From NCBI GenBank assembly GCA_035562735.1, contig DATMWB010000010.1, forward strand, positions 1-37,611: 37,611 nt of DNA, in the 5' to 3' direction. The stretch comes from UBA12158 sp035562735. GTDB lineage: Bacteria; Patescibacteriota; Microgenomatia; UBA12405. A program made the position numbers and the translations under genes. Shown one piece after another: positions 31,042 to 37,611 of the stretch; the stretch's first letter is position 1, and each line of letters opens with the position of its first letter. The notes below the pieces were generated by a model. That model was not told where the DNA came from, searched no databases, and was given only the letters and a program-made list of their open reading frames with translations.

Positions 31042-32544
31042 ATGTCAACATTCGACGAAATTAGGCGTATTCGTATTGAAAAAATAAAAAACTTACGTGA
31101 TTTGGGAATAAACCCTTATCCCGCCCAAAGTACAAAAGACTATTCAAACTTTGAAGTTATTGAAAAATACACCACTCTTGTTGACAAAAAAATACATGTG
31201 ACCGGTCGAGTTATTTCTTGGAGAGAACATGGGGCACTTATTTTTTGCCATATTCAAGATCAATCAGGAAAACTGCAAATTTTTATCAAAAAAGGCGATT
31301 TATCTCCAACGGATGCTAAAACCCAAACCATTGGAGCTTCTGAGCTAAAACTGATTGATATTGGTGACTTTATTGAAGTCTGCGGTAAGGTCAACAAATC
31401 TATAAAAGGCGAAGTTTCAGTATTTCCTGGTGACATAAAAATATTATCAAAATCCCTCCGATCTTTACCTGAAAAGTGGAGTGGTCTTACAGATCCAGAA
31501 ATAATTTTTCGTCGCCGCTATCTCGATTTGGTAATGAACCCCGACAGAAAGAATTTATTTATAAGAAAATCAAAATTCTGGTATTTAACTAGACAGTTTC
31601 TTACTGACCATGGCTTTATTGAGGTTGAGACCCCAATACTTGAATTAATCACAGGTGGGGCAGATGCCAAGCCCTTTATGACCCACCATAATGCGCTTGA
31701 TCAAGATTTTTATTTGCGTATTTCCACTGAGTTATTTCAAAAAAGGCTTATTGGTGGGGGATTTGAAAAGATTTTTACCCTAGGACCAAATTTTCGAAAC
31801 GAAGGTATTGATGATGAACATCTACAAGAATATTACAGTGGGGAATGGTATTGGGCTTACGCAGATTACAACAATAATATGGATTTGGTTGAAAAGCTGT
31901 ACAAATTTTTAGCTACAAAAATATATGGACAAACAAAATTTACCAGAGGCAATCATACTTTTGATTTATCCGATAAATGGGAAAGAATTAGTTATGCAGA
32001 TTTAATAAAAAAGCGTTTCTCTGTAGATATTTTTAATGATTCAGAAACAGAAATTCTTAAGCTTTTAAAACAACAACATATCGATACAACCGGATTAAAT
32101 AATCGTGGCCGAATTGTTGATAATCTCTGGAAAATTGTTCGACAAGAAATAAGTGGTCCAATATTTGTTATTGATGAACCAAAGTTTTCCTCACCATTAG
32201 CAAAATCTCGTGCCGACAATCCAAGTCTTACTGAACGTTTTCATTGTATTATCGCCGGTTCTGAGCTTGGAAATGGATATTCAGAACTCAATGATCCTAT
32301 AGATCAATTTGAACGCTTTACCGAACAACAAAATAATCGCGAAAAAGGTGACGAAGAATCTCAAATGATGGATATAGATTTTGTTGAAATGTTGGAGTAT
32401 GGTATGCCTCCAACATCAGGTTTTGGGTTTAGTGAAAGATTATTTTGGTTTCTCGAAAATGTGACCGCCCGAGAAGGTACCCTTTTTCCCCAAGTCAAAT
32501 ATGAGCTTAGTGAAGAGACTAAAAAAACCTATTCATTAAAATAA
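31042..32544 (+). CDS. lysS: Lysyl-tRNA synthetase, class II
   Basis: A 500-residue class II synthetase of the Asp/Asn/Lys subgroup. The start (RRIRIEKIKNLRDLGINPYPAQ) and the OB-fold anticodon domain (VTGRVISWREHGALIFCHIQDQSGKLQIF) are typical of LysRS, as are RRRYLDLVMNPD and VETPILELITGGADAKPFMTHHN. Motif 2 keeps FRNEGID (from Phe251) but continues with an unusual DEHLQEYYSGEWYWAY, and motif 3 reads GFGFSERLFW with Arg466 in place of the usual GIGIDRL. It is therefore a divergent branch; AspRS or AsnRS seem unlikely. It heads an operon with a Nudix and an HD gene. Confidence 0.88.
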   Translation: MSTFDEIRRIRIEKIKNLRDLGINPYPAQSTKDYSNFEVIEKYTTLVDKKIHVTGRVISWREHGALIFCHIQDQSGKLQIFIKKGDLSPTDAKTQTIGASELKLIDIGDFIEVCGKVNKSIKGEVSVFPGDIKILSKSLRSLPEKWSGLTDPEIIFRRRYLDLVMNPDRKNLFIRKSKFWYLTRQFLTDHGFIEVETPILELITGGADAKPFMTHHNALDQDFYLRISTELFQKRLIGGGFEKIFTLGPNFRNEGIDDEHLQEYYSGEWYWAYADYNNNMDLVEKLYKFLATKIYGQTKFTRGNHTFDLSDKWERISYADLIKKRFSVDIFNDSETEILKLLKQQHIDTTGLNNRGRIVDNLWKIVRQEISGPIFVIDEPKFSSPLAKSRADNPSLTERFHCIIAGSELGNGYSELNDPIDQFERFTEQQNNREKGDEESQMMDIDFVEMLEYGMPPTSGFGFSERLFWFLENVTAREGTLFPQVKYELSEETKKTYSLK

Positions 32545-32561
32545 ACCTTCAAGTTTTTCGT

Positions 32562-32993
32562 ATGACAGATATCCGAGCACGAGTTTCAGTTTTAGTTGTC
32601 AATCAAAAAACAAATAAATTTGTTCTAATCTTTCGTCACAAAAATAACCAAGATTATTACTCTGTTCCTGGTGGTGGTATCGAAAAAGGAGAAAGTCCAG
32701 AAGATGCTGTTGGGCGTGAAATTTTTGAAGAACTCGGTTGTCGCCTAAAAAAAATTCAAAAGGTATCAGAAGTAAAAACCGATACCCGTCTTGATTTTAA
32801 TTATATTGCTACAACAGATGATTATCTGTTACTCGTTACCGGTCCAGAAAAAGACCGTTTAGACAGTCCCGATAATTTATTTCGTCCAGAATGGCACAAC
32901 CAGTCATCATTTAGGACTGACATTTCCATATTTCCAGAATCTGCAAGGGAATTATTAGATATTTATATAAAAAAGCAGTATGACATCCGATAG
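32562..32993 (+). CDS. Nudix hydrolase
   Basis: A 143-residue MutT-sized Nudix enzyme. The box fits exactly: GGIEKGE, seven residues, then REIFEELGC. Preceding VPGG and the strand VSVLVVNQKTNKFVLIFRH are normal for the family. Substrate unknown; the small size and lack of subgroup features leave nucleotide clean-up as the likeliest role. It lies 17 bases after lysS and overlaps the next gene by 14 bases, so the three are probably one operon. Confidence 0.88.
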   Translation: MTDIRARVSVLVVNQKTNKFVLIFRHKNNQDYYSVPGGGIEKGESPEDAVGREIFEELGCRLKKIQKVSEVKTDTRLDFNYIATTDDYLLLVTGPEKDRLDSPDNLFRPEWHNQSSFRTDISIFPESARELLDIYIKKQYDIR

Positions 32994-33570
32994 ACAGACA
33001 TTTTATGATGCTGTTAAGGCGAATTTAGAAACAAATATTCTATATCATTCTTTGGCACTTGAAGCATGCATGGGGGGAATATACGATTACCTTCAATCTC
33101 AAAATCAATTAGATGTCAGTGAACCTTCAAGAGACGACTGGCAACTAGCTGGCTTAATTCACGACATTGATTATGCTGGTGAGACAAAAGAAATGCACCC
33201 TCAAAAAACAATCGAGGTATTAAAAAAATATTCTTTAGAAATATCTCCATTAATTGATCGGATTATAAAAGACCATGATGCTAGACTTGGTTTACCTGCC
33301 AACAAGGCTGGTTGGGCTCTTCGATGTGCCGATTCATTGACAGGTTTAATAACTGCCGTTGCCTTTGTTTATCCTTCAAGAAAATTGGCTGACGTAAAAG
33401 TATCATCAGTTTTAAAAAGATTTTTAAAAGAACCAAAGTTTGCTGCCGGTACTCGACGAGATGAAGTAATTCTTTGCCAGGATTCAGATAAATTAAACAT
33501 TCCACTCGAAAAATTTATTGAGATTTGTTTAGATTCCATGCGGAAAATAGCCCTAGAAATAAACTTATAA
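32980..33570 (+). CDS. HD-superfamily hydrolase (COG2316-like)
   Basis: A 196-residue protein with an HD phosphohydrolase domain. The metal-binding motif is LAGLIHDIDY, followed by HPQKTIEVL, a second histidine pair in IKDHDARLG, and CADSLTGLITAVAFVYPSRKL, then KFAAGTRRDEVI. That order is characteristic of the COG2316 group of predicted hydrolases. Substrate and role are unknown. It overlaps the Nudix gene by 14 bases in a different frame, which suggests a linked nucleotide-related function. The ATG at 32980 is the only good start. Confidence 0.85.
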   Translation: MTSDRQTFYDAVKANLETNILYHSLALEACMGGIYDYLQSQNQLDVSEPSRDDWQLAGLIHDIDYAGETKEMHPQKTIEVLKKYSLEISPLIDRIIKDHDARLGLPANKAGWALRCADSLTGLITAVAFVYPSRKLADVKVSSVLKRFLKEPKFAAGTRRDEVILCQDSDKLNIPLEKFIEICLDSMRKIALEINL

Positions 33571-33746
33571 GACTAGTATTATTAAGAATAACTTAAAAAT
33601 CATTAAAGTCGTTTTTGCCTGTCTTAAGGTAAAAAAATTTAAAGCTTGTGACACATTGAATGTGTAAGTAATAATAAGATATATTTTGTTACGGATAAAC
33701 TTGCGGAGAAAAGTGAATATAAATGTGTTAAAATATCCCCAATCTT
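33571..33746. other. Intergenic region between the HD gene and serS
   Basis: No reading frame or tRNA is seen. It holds a hairpin TTTTTGCCT/AGGTAAAAA (33612-33635, one G-U pair), which may end the lysS operon, and a small inverted repeat ACACAT-TGA-ATGTGT (33651-33665). Confidence 0.4.
33729..33734 (+). promoter_or_regulatory. Extended -10 box of serS
   Basis: TGTTAAAAT; the hexamer ends 12 bases before the serS ATG, leaving a leader of about five bases. Confidence 0.55.
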
Positions 33747-35012
33747 ATGATTGATATCAATCTCCTAAGGGAGCAGCCAGAAGTAATAAAAAAGGCTCTA
33801 GAAAACCGCCAAAAAGATATTTCTATTTTAGAAAAAGTAATTTCTCTTGATAAAGACTATCGCCAAGTTCTTGGTGAAGTTGAAATTTTACGTGCCCAAC
33901 AAAATCAAGTTTCAAAGTCGATACAAGGTAAGCCCACTGATGCTCAAATAGCTGCCGGAAAAGATATAAAAGAAAAATTAAAAACCCTTGAAGAAAAATT
34001 AAATAATGCAGAGGCATCCTTAAATCTAGTTCTCGAAGAAATACCCAATATTCCAGCCGATGATGTCCCTGTAGGTAAGGATGATTCAGAAAACGTTGTT
34101 ATGAAAACCGTTGGCGAAAAACCGAAATTTGATTTCAAACCACTAGATCATATCGACCTTGGGGAAAAATTAGATATTCTTGATGTCAAAAAAGCCGCCG
34201 AAATTTCCGGCTCTCGATTTGGTTATTTTAAAGGTCAAGGGGCAGTATTAGAAATGTCTTTGATGTTTTATGCTTTTCAAAAACTAGTATCCAAAGGTTT
34301 TATTGGCATGGTTCCTCCAACTATGATTAAATCAAAAACAGAATGGCAATGTGGATATGCTAGTAATAAAAATTTATTTGGAGCTTACTATTCTGTTCCC
34401 GAAGATGACTTGATTTTTATTAGTTCTTCAGAGCATTCAGTTGTCCCATATCATTCAAACGAAGTTTTAAATTCAAAAGAATTACCCCTTAAATACGTCA
34501 ATTATTCACCATGTTTTCGTCGCGAAGCTGGTACTTATGGTAAAGATATGAAGGGAATGCTGCGAGTTCATTATTTTAATAAAGTTGAAATGAACATCTT
34601 TACTCTTCCAGATTTAAAAATATCTGATGATATGTGTTTAGAGATGCTTTCTATTGAAGAAGAAATTATGCAAGAACTAGGACTCCATTATCAAGTTGTT
34701 CGTAGTTGCACCGGTGATTTACCTCAACCAAATCGTCGGATGTATGACACCAATACTTGGTTCCCCAGCCAAGATACTTTTCGCGAAACCCAATCATGTA
34801 GCAACTGTACCGACTATCAGGCCCGTCGATTAAATACAAAAGTAAAAATCGATGGCCAAAATCAATTCGTCCACATCCTTAATGCCACTGTCGTCACTGA
34901 TAGAGTTCTCCTCGCTATTCTAGAGAACTTTCAAACAAAAGACGGCAGTATAAATATCCCTGAGATTCTTTGGCCCTTCACTGGGTTCAAAGTAATCTCC
35001 CCAAAATTGTAG
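33747..35012 (+). CDS. serS: Seryl-tRNA synthetase
   Basis: A 421-residue class II synthetase charging tRNA-Ser (and tRNA-Sec where present). The N-terminal antiparallel coiled coil that grips the long variable arm covers about residues 25-105 (from EVIKKALENRQKDISILEKVI). The catalytic core shows motif 2 SPCFRREAGTYGKDMKGMLRVHYFNKVEM and motif 3 LNATVVTDRVLLAILENFQ. Length and order are normal. It has its own promoter and a strong hairpin terminator after it. Confidence 0.97.
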   Translation: MIDINLLREQPEVIKKALENRQKDISILEKVISLDKDYRQVLGEVEILRAQQNQVSKSIQGKPTDAQIAAGKDIKEKLKTLEEKLNNAEASLNLVLEEIPNIPADDVPVGKDDSENVVMKTVGEKPKFDFKPLDHIDLGEKLDILDVKKAAEISGSRFGYFKGQGAVLEMSLMFYAFQKLVSKGFIGMVPPTMIKSKTEWQCGYASNKNLFGAYYSVPEDDLIFISSSEHSVVPYHSNEVLNSKELPLKYVNYSPCFRREAGTYGKDMKGMLRVHYFNKVEMNIFTLPDLKISDDMCLEMLSIEEEIMQELGLHYQVVRSCTGDLPQPNRRMYDTNTWFPSQDTFRETQSCSNCTDYQARRLNTKVKIDGQNQFVHILNATVVTDRVLLAILENFQTKDGSINIPEILWPFTGFKVISPKL

Positions 35013-35024
35013 AGGAGCCACCCA

Positions 35025-35074
35025 CCCCGGTAAAATCAAATTATTTGATTCCCTGCCGGGGGGTTTGCTTATTT
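35025..35074 (+). terminator. Intrinsic terminator between serS and secA
   Basis: CCCCGG (35025-35030) pairs with CCGGGG (35056-35061), with an inner AATCAA/TTGATT stem, followed by the T-rich stretch GGTTTGCTTATTT. The secA -10 box begins five bases later. Confidence 0.75.
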
Positions 35075-35078
35075 ATAG

Positions 35079-35084
35079 TAGAAT
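35079..35084 (+). promoter_or_regulatory. -10 box of secA
   Basis: TAGAAT, six bases before the ATG at 35091. No good -35 is seen because the terminator stem occupies its place. Confidence 0.5.
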
Positions 35085-35090
35085 ATAACG

Positions 35091-37611
35091 ATGTTCAAAT
35101 TTTTAGAAAATCTAATTGATGAAAATAAGCGTCATATAAACGGTTTTAAACCTATTGTCACCAAAATAAATGCCCTAGAGAATGACATAAAAAAGCTTTC
35201 TGATAAGAAGCTTTCTGATAAAACAGCCGAATTTAAGGAAAAAATAAACTCTGGAACCAGTCTTGATGAACTTTTACCCGAAGCGTATGCCGTTGTTCGT
35301 GAAGCGATATTTAGAACTATTGGTGAACGGGCCTATGATGTTCAGCTTATGGCCGCTATTGCTCTACATCAGGGTTCAGTAGCCGAACAACGCACCGGAG
35401 AAGGTAAGACACATTCTGTTTTATTTCCAGCATATCTTAATGCTTTAACTGGGCAAGGCGTCCACGTAATAACACCAAACGATTATTTAACTCGCGTTGG
35501 TGCCGGCTGGTATCCCAAAGCCCTAAATATGCTGGGTATTTCTACGTCTGCCATTGTTCATGAGGAGTCTTTTATTCTTGACCCCAGCTTCACAAATCCA
35601 AATGAAAAAATTGATGACCGTCTGGCCCATCTTAGACCTGTATCTCGTAGAGAAGCCTATCAATCTGATGTAACTTATGGAACTAACAACGAATTTGGTT
35701 TTGACTATTTGCGTGACCATATGGTGGGTGATTTTAATCAAAAGGTGCAAAGGGACAATCATTATTTTGCTATTGTTGATGAAGTTGATTTTGTACTAAT
35801 TGATGAAGCTAGAACTCCTTTAATAATTTCTTCACCCAACAATCAACCCGTTGAGAAATATTATAAATTTGCCCAAATAGCCAACAGTTTACAACCAACT
35901 GATTATGTCATTGATGAAAAATCAAAAAGTGCCACCCTATCAGAATTCGGTATTCGAAAAGTTGAAAAAATTCTAGGCGTTGGAAATTTATACGAAGAAT
36001 CTTTTGAGACCATCCATTATATTGAAAATGCTATCAAGGCTGAAGCACTTTTTCACAAAGACAAAGATTATGTTGTTAAAGACAATGAAATAATTATTGT
36101 CGATGAGTTTACTGGACGTCTCATGCAAGGTCGAAGGTGGTCTGATGGTCTTCACCAAGCAGTTGAAGCCAAAGAAAATGTCAAGGTCCAACAAGAATCC
36201 CAAACCTGGGCCACAATTACTTTCCAAAATTATTTCCGTCTTTACGAGAAGCTATCAGGTATGACTGGTACCGCTGCTACTGAGGCTGAAGAATTTAAAA
36301 AAATTTATAATCTCAATGTAATTACCATTCCCACTCATCGTGATACTCAAAGAACTGATGATAACGATTTAATTTTCAAGACACAGAGAAGTAAATATGC
36401 CGCAATTGCCTCAAAAGTGGAAGAACTTCACAAAATTGGTCAACCTGTTCTTATTGGTACTACTAGCATCGCCAAAAATGAAATTATTTCATCGATGCTC
36501 AAAAATAAAAAAATACCTTTTCAAATGTTAAATGCCAAAAATCACCAGTCTGAAGCAGAAATAATTGCCAAAGCTGGTATGAAGGGTGCGGTTACCGTTG
36601 CTACAAACATGGCCGGAAGGGGAGTCGATATTATTTTGGGAGGACCACGTGACAAATTTAGTGAAGATATATGGAAAAAACAACACAATGAAGTAATTGA
36701 GTTGGGCGGTCTATATGTCATTGGTACTGAACGCCATGAATCTCGACGCATTGATAACCAGCTAAGGGGTCGAAGTGGCCGTCAGGGTGATCCAGGCTTT
36801 TCTCAATTCTATGTCGCCCTTGATGATGACTTGATGCGCATCTTTGGTGGAGAAAAAATTTCTGGACTAATGACCAAGTTCAACATGCCCGATGACACAC
36901 CATTAACTCACCCTTTGGTTTCTCGAGTTTTGGAACAAATTCAAGTAAAAGTTGAAGGATATAATTTTGACATCCGAAAATCCCTAGTTGAATATGACGA
37001 TGTCATTAACAAGCAAAGACAAATTATTTACAAGCTTCGAGATGAAACTTTATCGGATGCCAAAAATAATCCTCAAAAGAATCATGATAATGTTTTTAAG
37101 TATCTGACTTCCGAAATAAATCATCTTGTTAGTGATAATTCAACTTTTGAAACTGGTGAAATAGACGCTGAAAAATTAGCCTTAGAATTCTCAGAAATAC
37201 TACCTCTTGCTTCATCAGCCAGAATCCAGCTAGTAAAAGATATTAAAAAAGCGGACAACCCAAATGAATTTTTACTCTCTCTTCTAGAAAATCAATGGCA
37301 ACAAAGAGTCGATTACTTTGGAAACGATTTGGCTAACAATATCCTTGCCTATGCAGTTATCCAAACTCTTGATCCACTATGGGTTGGTCACTTGACTGCC
37401 CTAGACGATTTACGCGATGGTGTACGTCTACGAGGTTACGCCCAAAAAGACCCCTTGATCGAATATCGAAAAGAGGGTTTTGAAATGTTCCAATCACTTT
37501 TAAGAAGATATGAATCAAATTTATCCAGAATGCTTTTTAGGCTCGAGCCAGTAGCTGCACCTAGTGCCCCTACTCAAGCAACCGAAACACGAGGAGAAGT
37601 TATCGATCCCA
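35091..37611 (+). CDS. secA: Preprotein translocase subunit SecA (3' end outside window)
   Basis: The motor ATPase that pushes preproteins through SecYEG. 840 residues are visible and the frame is still open at the edge. Walker A is RTGEGKT (101-107), Walker B IVDEVDFVLIDEARTPLIIS with Asp230, followed by VDEFTGRLMQGRRWSDGLHQAVEAKE, the helicase-type motifs SGMTGTA, VATNMAGRGVDI and QLRGRSGRQGD, and the two-helix finger region near DPLWVGHLTALDDLRDGVRLRGYAQKDPLIEYRKEGFEMF. An insertion of about 25 residues (ESFILDPSFTNPNEKIDDRL) precedes REAYQSDVTYGTNNE, where E. coli SecA has a short loop. The C-terminal zinc-binding tail, if any, is beyond the edge. Confidence 0.97.
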   Translation, partial: MFKFLENLIDENKRHINGFKPIVTKINALENDIKKLSDKKLSDKTAEFKEKINSGTSLDELLPEAYAVVREAIFRTIGERAYDVQLMAAIALHQGSVAEQRTGEGKTHSVLFPAYLNALTGQGVHVITPNDYLTRVGAGWYPKALNMLGISTSAIVHEESFILDPSFTNPNEKIDDRLAHLRPVSRREAYQSDVTYGTNNEFGFDYLRDHMVGDFNQKVQRDNHYFAIVDEVDFVLIDEARTPLIISSPNNQPVEKYYKFAQIANSLQPTDYVIDEKSKSATLSEFGIRKVEKILGVGNLYEESFETIHYIENAIKAEALFHKDKDYVVKDNEIIIVDEFTGRLMQGRRWSDGLHQAVEAKENVKVQQESQTWATITFQNYFRLYEKLSGMTGTAATEAEEFKKIYNLNVITIPTHRDTQRTDDNDLIFKTQRSKYAAIASKVEELHKIGQPVLIGTTSIAKNEIISSMLKNKKIPFQMLNAKNHQSEAEIIAKAGMKGAVTVATNMAGRGVDIILGGPRDKFSEDIWKKQHNEVIELGGLYVIGTERHESRRIDNQLRGRSGRQGDPGFSQFYVALDDDLMRIFGGEKISGLMTKFNMPDDTPLTHPLVSRVLEQIQVKVEGYNFDIRKSLVEYDDVINKQRQIIYKLRDETLSDAKNNPQKNHDNVFKYLTSEINHLVSDNSTFETGEIDAEKLALEFSEILPLASSARIQLVKDIKKADNPNEFLLSLLENQWQQRVDYFGNDLANNILAYAVIQTLDPLWVGHLTALDDLRDGVRLRGYAQKDPLIEYRKEGFEMFQSLLRRYESNLSRMLFRLEPVAAPSAPTQATETRGEVIDP

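Noticed and set aside
33651..33665. Inverted repeat ACACAT-TGA-ATGTGT before serS as a tRNA or T-box element
   Set aside because: The stem is short, a T-box core is absent, and the distance to serS is small; only a plain inverted repeat can be claimed.
35193..35222. Tandem 15-base duplication in secA giving KLSDK twice
   Set aside because: Aligned with E. coli SecA the region has the same length (KLSDEELKAKT), so it is not an insertion but ordinary sequence that happens to repeat.
1..37611. Alternative genetic code with TGA read as Gly
   Set aside because: TGA ends dprA, the MazG-like gene and the LCP gene at natural family lengths, and no core gene has an internal TGA.
1..37611. CRISPR array, prophage, insertion sequence or defence island
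   Set aside because: No regularly spaced direct repeats, integrase, transposase, phage structural gene, restriction system or toxin-antitoxin pair is seen.

Overview
The window looks like the chromosome of a small-genome Candidate Phyla Radiation (Patescibacteria) bacterium, most likely of the Microgenomates type. This placement is inferred, not proven. It rests on AT-rich DNA, very tight packing with frequent gene overlaps, standard stop codons (TGA is used as a stop, so not the Gracilibacteria code), paired YtxH-domain proteins, a surface set of LCP protein, Thr/Pro-repeat protein and sortase, and compact versions of housekeeping enzymes (UvrC without HhH domain, Rel without ACT domain, SecA with an extra loop). 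I see no prophage, insertion sequence, CRISPR array or integrase. This is core genome, not an accessory island.

Layout: 1-2044, tail of an Obg-like GTPase, two YtxH proteins and era. 2045-4479, lon behind a heat-shock-type operator. 4482-6988 (minus), tRNA-binding protein, argS, MazG-like pyrophosphatase and a 55-aa ORF. 7032-9888, long phosphohexomutase plus a mutarotase. 9875-12136, pyrH, LCP protein and Thr/Pro-rich surface protein. 12172-14805, Nudix, M29 aminopeptidase, FKBP, a 38-aa microprotein and ssb. 14807-17392, a small unknown, Nudix, GNAT-like protein, tRNA-Glu and a GT-C-like membrane protein. 17389-20366 (minus), comM, yraN, dprA and a 70-aa ORF: the competence/DNA-processing cluster. 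20413-27459, a small unknown, then uvrB, SDR, uvrA and uvrC: nucleotide excision repair. 27463-30290, GT2, rel and sortase. 30291-30492, a gene-free stretch with a possible small RNA and two hairpins. 30493-35012, greA, lysS, Nudix, HD protein and serS. 35091-end, secA, cut by the window edge.

The main regulatory observation is that almost no gene has a Shine-Dalgarno sequence. Many instead have a -10 box of the form TGnTAAAAT or TATAAT ending 5-8 bases before the start codon, as expected for leaderless mRNAs. This spacing chooses among alternative starts (era, phosphohexomutase, Nudix at 15130, unknown protein at 20736). At two divergent gene pairs the two -10 boxes lie on top of each other. 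The lon promoter carries a near-match to the CIRCE operator bound by HrcA, with the exact 9-9-9 geometry. Other notable items are related short repeats inserted in frame into both uvrA and uvrC, a tRNA-Glu gene ending two bases before the next start codon, and a candidate small RNA or leader in front of greA.
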